Source: Gammaproteobacteria bacterium
Lineage (GTDB): Bacteria; Pseudomonadota; Gammaproteobacteria; SZUA-229
DNA length: 8,126 nt
Reading direction: 5' to 3'
NCBI GenBank assembly: GCA_016764035.1
Contig: JAESSQ010000189.1
Location: 1-8,126, forward strand
Shown here: positions 1 to 6,404 of the stretch, one piece after another
How positions within the stretch are numbered: position 1 is the first letter of the stretch
Layout: every line of letters starts with the position of its first letter
Translations under genes and position numbers: made by a program
Notes under the pieces: model-generated
The model's database searches: none
The model's input: the letters and a program-made list of their open reading frames with translations, nothing else
What the model was told of the DNA's origin: nothing

Positions 1-1620
1 GAGTTGCCTGGTGGAAAAGTAGATGCGACCATCGCACGTATTCGTCACTCGACCCCGGGTGTAGGCTTGATTAGCCCGCCACCGCATCATGATATCTATT
101 CGATTGAAGATTTGGCACAGTTAATTCACGACCTTAAAAATTCGAATCCATCTGCGCGCATTAGCGTCAAACTGGTATCAGAGATTGGTGTTGGTACGGT
201 TGCGGCAGGTGTTACCAAAGCGTTTTCTGATCACATCGTCATTGCCGGCCATGATGGCGGTACCGGTGCTTCACCGTTGACGTCGGTTAAACATGCAGGT
301 CTACCGTGGGAGTTAGGTGTTGCTGAAACGCATCAGACGCTGGTGATGAATGACTTGCGTTCGCGTGTTGTCGTGCAAACGGACGGTCAGTTAAAAACCG
401 GTCGTGACATCACTATCGCTGCATTATTAGGCGCCGAAGAATTTGGTTTTTCTACCGCACCGTTAATAACACTGGGCTGTATCATGATGCGCAAGTGTCA
501 TCTAAATACGTGCCCAGTTGGTATCGCTACGCAAGATAAAGAACTTCGTAAAAAATTCAAAGGCAAACCTGAGCATGTGGTGAATTATTTGTTTATGGTT
601 GCTGAAGATATGCGCGAACATATGGCTGCGCTTGGTTTTAGAAGCGTGAACGAAATGATCGGCCGGGTTGATGTCTTAGAGGCCGACAATGCAATCGAAC
701 ACTGGAAAGCTAGTGGTATTGATCTGGCTGCATTATTAACCCCAGCTGTTAAGCCGCATGATGATGTTGAGGTTTACCACACTAAAACGCAAGACCATGG
801 TTTAGAAAAAGCATTGGACAACGAAATTATTCAACGTGCAAAACCAGCCATCGATAATGGCGACGTAGTTTCCATGGATTTGCCTGTGGTCAACACCAAC
901 CGTGTGGTTGGTACTATGCTGTCACACGAGCTGGCAAAAGCACATCAAGGAAAACCTCTAGCAGATAATACGGTACACATAAAACTCACCGGCTCAGCAG
1001 GGCAAAGTCTGGGTGCATGGCTTTATCAGGGTGTAAATATCGAGCTCGAAGGTGATGCTAATGATTATGCGGGCAAAGGTTTATCCGGTGGCCGTTTGAT
1101 TGTTTATCCATCAAAAAACAGCAGCTTTATTGCCGAAGAAAATATTATTGTCGGCAATACGGTTCTGTATGGCGCAACATCGGGTGAGGCCTACTTTAGA
1201 GGTATCGCTGCCGAACGTTTTTGTGTGCGAAACAGTGGTGCGAAAACAGTGGTAGAAGGTGTCGGCGATCACGGCTGTGAATACATGACAGGTGGACGCG
1301 TTGTTGTTCTTGGTGAAACGGGGCGTAATTTCGCTGCGGGTATGAGTGGTGGCGTTGCTTACGTGTGGGATAAGAATAAGACGTTTGCACCATTATGTAA
1401 CATGGGAATGGTCGAGCTTGAAACGGTAGATGTTGAAGAGGATATCAATGAACTTAAAACATTGATCGAAAATCATCTTAACTACACTGATTCGAGTGTT
1501 GCCAAAGTTATTCTGGATAACTGGTCAGAAACGGTTAATCAATTTGTAAAAGTTATGCCGACTGATTACAAGCGTGTATTACTGGAAATGAAAAAACAGG
1601 AAGAACAGGCGGTCGCGTAG
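1..1620 (+). CDS. gltB: Glutamate synthase (NADPH) large subunit, C-terminal part (partial)
   Basis: This is the last 539 codons of the alpha subunit of glutamate synthase, which makes two glutamates from glutamine and 2-oxoglutarate in the cytoplasm together with GltD. The frame is open from base 1, so the 5' two thirds (glutaminase domain and central domain) lie outside the window. The TTG at base 4 is an internal Leu codon in the conserved ELPGGKV segment, not a start. Codons 1 to about 215 are the end of the FMN-binding synthase domain, with the segment KLVSE at codons 57-61 and GHDGGTGAS at 83-91. Cysteines at codons 160, 166 and 171 (C-x5-C-x4-C, in CHLNTCPVG) match the ligands of the 3Fe-4S cluster. 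From about codon 275 onwards comes the Gly-rich GXGXG beta-helix domain (GSAGQSLGAW from codon 331, later DHGCEYMTGGRVVVLG). The gene ends at TAG 1618-1620. Family and identity are very secure; only the missing 5' part is unseen. Confidence 0.97.
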   Translation, partial: ELPGGKVDATIARIRHSTPGVGLISPPPHHDIYSIEDLAQLIHDLKNSNPSARISVKLVSEIGVGTVAAGVTKAFSDHIVIAGHDGGTGASPLTSVKHAGLPWELGVAETHQTLVMNDLRSRVVVQTDGQLKTGRDITIAALLGAEEFGFSTAPLITLGCIMMRKCHLNTCPVGIATQDKELRKKFKGKPEHVVNYLFMVAEDMREHMAALGFRSVNEMIGRVDVLEADNAIEHWKASGIDLAALLTPAVKPHDDVEVYHTKTQDHGLEKALDNEIIQRAKPAIDNGDVVSMDLPVVNTNRVVGTMLSHELAKAHQGKPLADNTVHIKLTGSAGQSLGAWLYQGVNIELEGDANDYAGKGLSGGRLIVYPSKNSSFIAEENIIVGNTVLYGATSGEAYFRGIAAERFCVRNSGAKTVVEGVGDHGCEYMTGGRVVVLGETGRNFAAGMSGGVAYVWDKNKTFAPLCNMGMVELETVDVEEDINELKTLIENHLNYTDSSVAKVILDNWSETVNQFVKVMPTDYKRVLLEMKKQEEQAVA

Positions 1621-1627
1621 TTGTTGG

Positions 1628-1654
1628 GTCGTTGATGAAATTAACGGCAACGAC
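1628..1654 (+). other. Intercistronic hairpin between gltB and gltD
   Basis: GTCGTTG at 1628-1634 pairs perfectly with CAACGAC at 1648-1654 around a 13-base loop. It has no T-run after it, so it is not a rho-independent terminator. Such a stem in the 78-bp gltB-gltD gap could influence mRNA processing or relative expression of the two subunits, but this is only inference; a chance 7-bp stem is also possible. Confidence 0.3.
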
Positions 1655-1698
1655 AATCGTAGTTAACTGTTAGTAAAAAGTATTTAAGAGAAAGCGTA

Positions 1699-3165
1699 AT
1701 GGGTAAAGCGACAGGTTTTAAAGAGTATAAGCGTAAAACAGAAAGTTATCGTGAGATTAGTTTACGGGTAAAAGATTACGGTGAGATTTTTACCGGTACA
1801 CACGATATCGAACACCTTAAAATTCAAGGTGCGCGCTGCATGGATTGTGGTGTACCTTTTTGCCAGTCTGGAACTGGTTGTCCGGTAGATAACCTAATCC
1901 CTGAATGGAATCATCTGGTTTATACCGAACAATGGGAAACTGCATTAAACCGATTACATAAAACCAACAATTTCCCGGAATTTACTGGACGGGTATGTCC
2001 TGCGCCATGTGAAGGTTCCTGCGTTTTAGGTATTACTAATCCTGCGGTTACCATTAAAAATATTGAAAACGCGATTGTTGATAAAGGTTTTGCTGAAGGC
2101 TGGATCAGTGCAAAACCACCTGAACATCGCAGCGGTAAAAAAGTAGCGATCGTTGGTTCAGGTCCTGCTGGTCTTGCTGCCGCAGCACAGCTAAATAAGG
2201 CTGGCCATAGCGTTACCGTTTATGAGCGTGCTGATCGTATTGGTGGTTTGATGATGTACGGTATTCCTAATATGAAGCTCGGTAAAGATGTTGTGCAGCG
2301 TCGTGTTGATTTGTTAAAAGAAGAAGGTGTCAGCTTCGTTACCAATGCCGATGTTGGTGGCAGCGGCGACATGCCTGAAGGTAGAACGGCCGTTGATGTT
2401 AAAGCATTGCATAAAGAAAATGATGCCTTATTGTTTACCACGGGCGCGACCAAGGCGCGTAATTTGGAGGCCCCAGGACGTGAGTTAAAAGGTGTCCATT
2501 TTGCTATGGAATTTTTAACGGCAAATACAAAAAGTCTGTTAGATTCTGAACACAATGACGGTAATTACATATCTGCAAAAGATAAAAATGTGATCGTTAT
2601 TGGTGGTGGTGATACCGGTACCGATTGCATTGGTACATCTTTGCGTCATGGCTGTAAATCAATGGTTAATTTTGAATTATTACCACAGTCACCAGAAGAG
2701 CGTGCTGAAGATAACCCCTGGCCTTTATGGCCACTTATTCATCGTGTTGATTATGGTCATGAAGAAAGCACTGAACGTTTTGGTCGCGACCCGCGTGAGT
2801 ATCAAATTCTTACCAAAGAGTTCGTCGATGACGGTAACGGTAATGTTGCTGGTGTGAAAATCGTTGAGGTACAGTGGACGAAAGTCGATGGTCGATGGAA
2901 TATGGAAGAAGTTGCAGGTACTGAAAAAGTTTGGGAAGCTGACTTGGTATTGCTTTCAATGGGGTTCTTAGGGCCTGAGCATTACGTTAGTGATGTGGTT
3001 AATATCGATTACGATGCGCGGTCGAATTATCAGGCAGAACATGACAATTACACGACAAATGTAGATGGTGTATTTGCTGCCGGTGATTGTCGTCGTGGCC
3101 AGTCATTAGTTGTTTGGGGTATTAATGAAGGACGTGGTGCTGCGCGTGAGATTGATCGTTCTTGA
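1699..3165 (+). CDS. gltD: Glutamate synthase (NADPH) small subunit
   Basis: The beta subunit of glutamate synthase: it takes electrons from NADPH through FAD and passes them by iron-sulfur clusters to the FMN of GltB. The 488-residue length fits the family. The N-terminal cluster domain has Cys47, Cys50, Cys55 and Cys61 (CMDCGVPFCQSGTGC) and Cys100, Cys104 and Cys108 (CPAPCEGSC). These supply the family's 4Fe-4S ligands. A FAD-type Rossmann motif GSGPAG lies at 153-158, followed by ERADRIGGLMMYGIP. A second dinucleotide fold, expected for NADPH, has GGGDTG at 302-307. The C-terminal FAD motif is AAGD at 460-463, followed by CRRGQSLVVWGINEGR. The ATG at 1699 is preceded by AAGAG (1686-1690) at 8 bases, a reasonable ribosome binding site. 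The gene lies 78 bp behind gltB and is presumably co-transcribed with it. No obvious terminator follows within the 85 bp before the convergent pilZ-type gene. Confidence 0.98.
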   Translation: MGKATGFKEYKRKTESYREISLRVKDYGEIFTGTHDIEHLKIQGARCMDCGVPFCQSGTGCPVDNLIPEWNHLVYTEQWETALNRLHKTNNFPEFTGRVCPAPCEGSCVLGITNPAVTIKNIENAIVDKGFAEGWISAKPPEHRSGKKVAIVGSGPAGLAAAAQLNKAGHSVTVYERADRIGGLMMYGIPNMKLGKDVVQRRVDLLKEEGVSFVTNADVGGSGDMPEGRTAVDVKALHKENDALLFTTGATKARNLEAPGRELKGVHFAMEFLTANTKSLLDSEHNDGNYISAKDKNVIVIGGGDTGTDCIGTSLRHGCKSMVNFELLPQSPEERAEDNPWPLWPLIHRVDYGHEESTERFGRDPREYQILTKEFVDDGNGNVAGVKIVEVQWTKVDGRWNMEEVAGTEKVWEADLVLLSMGFLGPEHYVSDVVNIDYDARSNYQAEHDNYTTNVDGVFAAGDCRRGQSLVVWGINEGRGAAREIDRS

Positions 3166-3250
3166 TGGGAGATACGCAACTTCCGTAGCTGTTGTGGTTA
3201 GTCGAGTCTGGTTTAGAAACCGATAAATAGGATAAGTAATATCTACCGTA

Positions 3251-3670
3251 TTAAACCACAGCACTAAGTAGCGTTTTTTTTTGAACATGCTGGTTGAAAA
3301 ACGCATCTAGATTTTTTTCGGTGCCGTTGTCAAAATCGATGAAGGCTAAGTTTAAAATAAATTCGTCTTGAGACATTCTTTGTGCTGACATAATGCGGCA
3401 GTTTGCATAGAGTTTCTTTGTCTCGCCTGCCACGGATAAGTCAGTTATGACTTTTAACCTTAAATCGCTAAGTGCGTGGTTTTGAATTCCACGAGGTTCA
3501 ATCGCTTCGGTTGCCCAACGGTCACATACAATTTGTAAACCCGAGCCAGAAATGTTTCGTGTGGTGACGTTCAGTATGCTGTTATCAGGCAAAACCAGTT
3601 CTATCGCGAGCTTTAGGCTATAGCGAGGCGATTGTCGTCTTTCAGAAATGCTTGGGATGTCGTGAATCAT
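3251..3670 (-). CDS. Stand-alone PilZ-domain protein (predicted c-di-GMP binding)
   Basis: A 139-residue protein consisting of little more than one PilZ domain. Both halves of the cyclic di-GMP binding signature are visible: RxxxR at residues 12-16 (RQSPR, within ERRQSPRY) and NxSxxG at residues 39-44 (NISGSG). The segments between and after them alternate hydrophobic residues as expected for the PilZ beta-barrel, ending with EFILNLAFIDFD. No signal peptide or membrane segment is seen, so it should be cytoplasmic. Family knowledge says such single-domain proteins act as c-di-GMP receptors in motility, biofilm or polysaccharide control; the specific partner here is unknown. The ATG at 3670 lies only 11 residues before the binding motif, so it is the only reasonable start, although no clear Shine-Dalgarno precedes it. 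The gene is convergent with gltD and divergent from mscS. A run of nine A residues (minus strand) occurs seven codons before the stop. Confidence 0.88.
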   Translation of the reverse strand: MIHDIPSISERRQSPRYSLKLAIELVLPDNSILNVTTRNISGSGLQIVCDRWATEAIEPRGIQNHALSDLRLKVITDLSVAGETKKLYANCRIMSAQRMSQDEFILNLAFIDFDNGTEKNLDAFFNQHVQKKTLLSAVV

Positions 3671-3701
3671 AAATGTACAAACAGTTATGTTGCTTTTGTT
3701 A

Positions 3702-3732
3702 ATTGTAGTACAAGTTGCTATAAATCAGTAAA
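3702..3732 (-). promoter_or_regulatory. Possible promoter of the pilZ-type gene
   Basis: On the minus strand, TACAAT (3707-3702) matches five of six bases of a sigma-70 -10 box. TTTACT (3732-3727) is a weak -35 candidate at 19 bp. Transcription would begin about 25 bases before the ATG. The -10 overlaps the palindrome TTGTAGTACAA, and the -35 overlaps one copy of the TCAGTAAA repeat, so either could be an operator. The weak -35 and long spacer keep confidence low. Confidence 0.28.
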
Positions 3733-3802
3733 ATCTACCTATTTTCAGTAAATGACGGAAAAGACCTAACGTTAATTCGAGTTTTATCCTGATGCGATAA
3801 AG

Positions 3803-3829
3803 TTGAAATTATTATTTCTGTGTTATTAT
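3803..3829 (+). promoter_or_regulatory. Candidate sigma-70 promoter of mscS (extended -10)
   Basis: TTGAAA at 3803-3808 matches four of six bases of the -35 box and TATTAT at 3824-3829 five of six of the -10 box. The 15-bp spacer is short, but TG at 3821-3822 gives a proper extended -10 (TGnTATTAT), which relaxes the need for a good -35. The following bases are GC-rich (GCGCTTCGCC), like discriminators of growth-rate-controlled promoters. Transcription would start near 3836, leaving a leader of about 145 bases before mscS. Confidence 0.45.
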
Positions 3830-3925
3830 GCGCTTCGCCTGATAAAAAATTAGTTAGCATTTTGTTGGGTAAAGATATACTGGGAATTACAATAAGTTAC
3901 AAATAAGAATTAAAATCAGACTTAT

Positions 3926-3956
3926 AAAGAGCGTTCTATTTTTATAGAAGCTTTTT
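3926..3956 (+). other. Leader hairpin upstream of mscS
   Basis: AAAGAGC (3926-3932) plus TTCTAT (3934-3939) pair with ATAGAA (3944-3949) plus GCTTTTT (3950-3956), with loop TTTT at 3940-3943, one bulged G at 3933 and one G-T pair. The 3' arm ends in a T-run, so it resembles a weak, AT-rich intrinsic terminator, 25 bases before the mscS start. It could be an attenuator, an RNA stability element, or chance in AT-rich sequence. Confidence 0.35.
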
Positions 3957-3968
3957 AACTATCAATCA

Positions 3969-3975
3969 AAGGGAG
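3969..3975 (+). promoter_or_regulatory. Ribosome binding site of mscS
   Basis: AAGGGAG lies six bases before the ATG at 3982. It is the strongest Shine-Dalgarno sequence among the genes here and confirms this start. Confidence 0.75.
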
Positions 3976-3981
3976 AAAAAA

Positions 3982-4800
3982 ATGTTAGATGATATCGATA
4001 TTCAACAGTTAGTAGAAGTTTACATCGTGCCATGGGCAATAAACATAGTGATGGCGTTAGCTATATTTATTATTGGTAAATTCATCGTTAAAGTTCTGGT
4101 TAACGATGCCAAGAAACTTATGTTAAAGGCTAACGTTGATAAGATACTTGTTAATTTTATCGGCTCGATAATAAACACCATTTTGTTATTATTTATTGTT
4201 ATCGCAGCACTAGACCAACTTGGTGTCGATACGACATCAATGATTGCTTTGATTGGTGCCGCTGGTTTAGCAATAGGTTTGGCATTGCAAGGTACACTAC
4301 AAAATTTAGCGTCAGGCGTCATGCTGATTATCTTCCGTCCATTTCGTGATGGTGATTTTATTGAAGCCGGCGGTGTGTCAGGCGTGGTAGAACAGATAGG
4401 TATATTTAGTATAACCATGCGCACCCCCGATAACCGTGAAATAATTATTCCTAATGGTGCGGTCTATGGTGGAACCATTACCAATAACTCACGACGCGAT
4501 ACACGTAGGGTCGATATGGTTTTTGGTATTGGCTATGACGATGATTTGTTAAAAGCTAAAAAAATAATCGGTCGCATTCTAAGTGAAGATGAGCGTATTT
4601 TTGCAGACCCAGCGCCAACGATAGCCGTTTGCGAACTTGCTGATAGCAGTGTTAATTTCAATGTTCGTCCATGGTGTAAAACATCTGATTATTGGGGTGT
4701 CTATGGTGACGTGCATGAAAAAATAAAATTAACCTTTGATGCAGAAGGCATTTCTATTCCATATCCTCAGATGGATATTCATCAAGATAAAGCAGCATAA
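3982..4800 (+). CDS. mscS: Small-conductance mechanosensitive channel MscS
   Basis: An inner-membrane channel that opens under membrane tension and releases solutes on hypo-osmotic shock. The 272-residue length is close to E. coli MscS (286). Three membrane segments are visible: about residues 15-36, 58-80 and 84-117. The third is the pore helix, GAAGLAIGLALQGTLQNLAS from residue 92. Its Leu96, Leu100 and hinge Gly104 align with the E. coli pore leucines 105 and 109 and with Gly113, and Gln103 with Gln112. It is followed by the FRPFRDGD loop and the cytoplasmic beta domain (MRTPDNREIIIPNG) and ends with the conserved EGISIPYPQMDI. The N-terminus is about nine residues shorter than in E. coli, and the strong ribosome binding site supports this start. 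The gene is followed by a terminator and then by an outer membrane protein of a family tied to salt response. Confidence 0.97.
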   Translation: MLDDIDIQQLVEVYIVPWAINIVMALAIFIIGKFIVKVLVNDAKKLMLKANVDKILVNFIGSIINTILLLFIVIAALDQLGVDTTSMIALIGAAGLAIGLALQGTLQNLASGVMLIIFRPFRDGDFIEAGGVSGVVEQIGIFSITMRTPDNREIIIPNGAVYGGTITNNSRRDTRRVDMVFGIGYDDDLLKAKKIIGRILSEDERIFADPAPTIAVCELADSSVNFNVRPWCKTSDYWGVYGDVHEKIKLTFDAEGISIPYPQMDIHQDKAA

Positions 4801-4802
4801 AT

Positions 4803-4830
4803 TTGTTGTAACATTGTCATGTTGCAATAA
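4803..4830 (+). other. Imperfect inverted repeat directly after the mscS stop
   Basis: TTGTAACAT (4806-4814) pairs with ATGTTGCAA (4819-4827) around loop TGTC, with one G-T pair, and the stem can extend three pairs outward. It has no T-run behind it. It starts three bases after the mscS TAA. It may protect the mscS transcript 3' end or be a protein site; function is unknown. Confidence 0.35.
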
Positions 4831-4856
4831 TCCAATCTTGTAATAATAGTGTTGAA

Positions 4857-4903
4857 ACCAAGTCGCGATAAATAATTTATTTATCGCGACTTGGTATTTT
4901 TTG
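4857..4903 (+). terminator. Rho-independent terminator after mscS (long palindrome)
   Basis: CCAAGTCGCGATAAATAA at 4858-4875 is an exact reverse complement of 4877-4894, centred on a single T at 4876; one further A-T pair extends the stem. The bases TATTTTTT follow at once. A realistic hairpin would have a GC-containing base (CCAAGTCGCGA) and a loop of several A/T bases. This is a strong plus-strand terminator for mscS. The degree of symmetry is higher than termination needs, and it lies within 30 bp of the next start codon, so a second role as an operator cannot be excluded. Confidence 0.82.
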
Positions 4904-4917
4904 TATAAATTAAATAT

Positions 4918-4921
4918 AGGA
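4918..4921 (+). promoter_or_regulatory. Ribosome binding site of the DUF481 gene
   Basis: AGGA lies seven bases before the ATG at 4929 in an A-rich stretch, an acceptable Shine-Dalgarno that fixes the start just ahead of the signal peptide. Confidence 0.6.
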
Positions 4922-4928
4922 AAAAAGA

Positions 4929-5672
4929 ATGAAGAATAATTACAATGTCATATTACTTACCAGCGCATTGTTGGTATCTGGTAATACATTGGCTGAAGAA
5001 GAAAAAACCGCAGAAAAATCACCATGGACAAGTGCCGTTGAATTTGGTTTTATCCGCACCACAGGTAATACCGAAACACAGACCGCTGCTTTAAAAGCCG
5101 ATGTTACGTACGAGGTTGATAAGTGGCGTCACACTGGACATGCTGAAGGTTATGGTACGGAGTCAGCGGATGCTGCTGGTAATAATGCTGTTTCTGCAGA
5201 ACGTTATGAGTTGTCTGGAAAATCTGACTATAAATTTAACGAATATGATTATGTCTTTGGTTTAGTTAAGTTACAAAAAGATCGTTTTAGTGGCTTTGAA
5301 TATGAAGATACGGTTTCTGTTGGTTATGGACGAAAAGTTATTAAACAGGAAGATATGGAGCTTGATTTGGAAATCGGTCCAGGGATAAGGTTTTTTAAAG
5401 TTGATGGCGGCAAGTCTGATGATGAAGCGCTTGTAAGATTGGCGGGTAAATATTGGTGGCAAATTACGTCAAATTCAAAATTCACTCAGGACTTAAGTTT
5501 TGATATAGGTGAGGAAATTACCTCGACGGAGTCTATTACAGGCGTACAGGCTAATATTAACAGTACATTGGCGTTGAAATTTACCTACACGATAAGAAAC
5601 AAGTCAGAAACGCCCGCAGGTGTAGATGAAACCGATACTGAGATTGCAACAACACTGGTATATACCTTTTAA
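4929..5672 (+). CDS. DUF481 / YdiY-type outer membrane protein
   Basis: A 247-residue secreted beta-barrel protein of the DUF481 family, whose E. coli member is YdiY; the family is often labelled 'salt-induced outer membrane protein'. Residues 1-22 form a signal peptide (basic start, hydrophobic stretch VILLTSALLV, likely cleavage after NTLA). The mature part begins with an acidic and lysine-rich stretch. It then shows family hallmarks: FGFIRTTGNTETQTAALKAD near residues 40-59, the YDYVFGLVKLQKDRFSGFEY segment, SVGYGRKVI, EIGPGIRFF and LKFTYTIRNKSETPAG. The last residue is Phe (LVYTF), the outer-membrane insertion signal recognised by the BAM complex. Length agrees with YdiY (about 250). The exact function of the family is not established. 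The gene sits between two terminators, so it is probably a single-gene unit or is reached by read-through from mscS. Confidence 0.93.
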   Translation: MKNNYNVILLTSALLVSGNTLAEEEKTAEKSPWTSAVEFGFIRTTGNTETQTAALKADVTYEVDKWRHTGHAEGYGTESADAAGNNAVSAERYELSGKSDYKFNEYDYVFGLVKLQKDRFSGFEYEDTVSVGYGRKVIKQEDMELDLEIGPGIRFFKVDGGKSDDEALVRLAGKYWWQITSNSKFTQDLSFDIGEEITSTESITGVQANINSTLALKFTYTIRNKSETPAGVDETDTEIATTLVYTF

Positions 5673-5687
5673 AAGTAAGCAGTCAAA

Positions 5688-5724
5688 CATAAAAAAAGCA
5701 CTCTTTAAGAGTGCTTTTTTTATG
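5688..5724. terminator. Bidirectional rho-independent terminator
   Basis: CATAAAAAAAGCACTCTT at 5688-5705 is the exact reverse complement of 5707-5724 around a single T at 5706. The practical hairpin is GCACTC/GAGTGC with loop TTTAA, flanked by seven A on one side and seven T on the other. It therefore gives a T-run after the stem on both strands. It lies 15 bases after the DUF481 stop and 48 bases beyond the stop of the convergent minus-strand outer membrane protein gene, so it should end transcripts from both directions. Confidence 0.92.
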
Positions 5725-5772
5725 TAAGAAATATTTTTAAAGGTGCTTCTAGTAGAGAAGACGTGCGTGCAA

Positions 5773-6387
5773 TTAAAACTTGAATGCCAAGCCAGCAAAT
5801 ACTTCAGCTTGAATAAATAAACTACCGTTTATCGTTAATGAACAACCGCCATTACAAAATAAGGCAGAGTTGCTATTAAATAAGGTGGCTAATGCGCGGG
5901 TCTCTAATCGTATTGCCAGGTTTTCTGTTAGCGGCCATTTTAGGCCAACACCGATACTGAACGATGCCCGTAGGTCGGATTGTAAACCAGATAAGTCTGG
6001 ACTTAAGTATGTAAAACCGAGCCCACCACTGACGAATGTTTTTAAATCGTTATACTCTGATATTGGCGCTGTGCCACCGATATGTAAATAGTCGATAGTT
6101 AGTGGTATGTTTACATTGCCTGTTGTGGAGGGAAGGTTAACATTGACTGAGGTCAGTTTTGACGATTGGTGGCTATAGTATATTTCGATGTGTTTCTTGT
6201 ATTCATAAGGAAAACTAACGATAAAACCGTATGATTCAGAACCATCTACGGTATGTTTTTGGTTGGTATCGGTGTCTTTAAATTCACCGCCAGCGCGAAA
6301 ACCAAGTAAAGGTGTTATTTCTGTCGAATAGCTATTGGTGCTAATAAATAACATGCTAAAAAAAATAAATTTTATAAATAATTTCAT
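5773..6387 (-). CDS. Uncharacterised outer membrane beta-barrel protein
   Basis: A 204-residue protein with a signal peptide at residues 1-21 (KLFIKFIFFSMLFIST, likely cleavage after SYS) and a C-terminal Phe in GLAFKF typical of outer membrane barrels. The mature part has repeated amphipathic strands, for example YGFIVSFPYEY, HIEIYYSHQSS, FVSGGLGFTYLSP, ASFSIGVGLKWPL and LAIRLETRAL. This pattern would suit an eight-stranded OmpA/OmpW-sized barrel. Two cysteines, 178 and 182 (FCNGGCSL), sit in a predicted surface loop or short turn and could form a disulfide; this motif near the end occurs in a group of small proteobacterial porin-like proteins as far as I recall. AGG lies six bases before the ATG. 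It begins only 17 bp after the purT stop on the same strand, so it is likely co-transcribed with purT. Its substrate or partner is unknown. Confidence 0.8.
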   Translation of the reverse strand: MKLFIKFIFFSMLFISTNSYSTEITPLLGFRAGGEFKDTDTNQKHTVDGSESYGFIVSFPYEYKKHIEIYYSHQSSKLTSVNVNLPSTTGNVNIPLTIDYLHIGGTAPISEYNDLKTFVSGGLGFTYLSPDLSGLQSDLRASFSIGVGLKWPLTENLAIRLETRALATLFNSNSALFCNGGCSLTINGSLFIQAEVFAGLAFKF

Positions 6388-6404
6388 GTGATACCTGGTT
6401 GGTC

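Larger units (their letters stand above)
3671..3981. other. Divergent intergenic region, pilZ-type gene / mscS
   Basis: These 311 AT-rich bases hold no convincing gene. They carry the presumed promoters of the two divergent genes. Next to the pilZ side, an 8-base direct repeat TCAGTAAA occurs at 3725-3732 and 3745-3752, exactly 20 bp (about two helical turns) apart, with an AAAAT/ATTTT inverted pair between them. An 11-base palindrome TTGTAGTACAA lies at 3703-3713. The mscS side has a candidate promoter near 3803-3829, a hairpin at 3926-3956 and a strong ribosome binding site. No binding-site identity can be assigned to the repeats. Confidence 0.6.

Noticed and set aside
4..1620. A TTG start for gltB at base 4
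   Set aside because: The frame is open from base 1 and the codon lies in the middle of a conserved GltB segment; the gene simply begins before the window.
2220..2555. Open frame of 111 codons on the minus strand inside gltD
   Set aside because: It is antisense to a well-conserved gene, has no recognisable domain and no ribosome site of note; a shadow frame.
3166..3282. Terminator for gltBD ending in the nine T at 3274-3282
   Set aside because: No stable stem stands directly before the T-run. The only pairing found (TGTGGTT near 3193 with AACCACA near 3254) has a loop of about 50 bases and is far from the T-run; a GGTTT/AAACC stem near 3210 is too short and has no T-run.
4020..4424. Open frame of 134 codons on the minus strand inside mscS
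   Set aside because: It mirrors the membrane-segment codons of mscS, which produce hydrophobic antisense frames; no independent support.
5730..5772. Small hairpin CTTCT/AGAAG between the bidirectional terminator and the outer membrane gene
   Set aside because: Only five pairs and no T-run; not distinguishable from chance.
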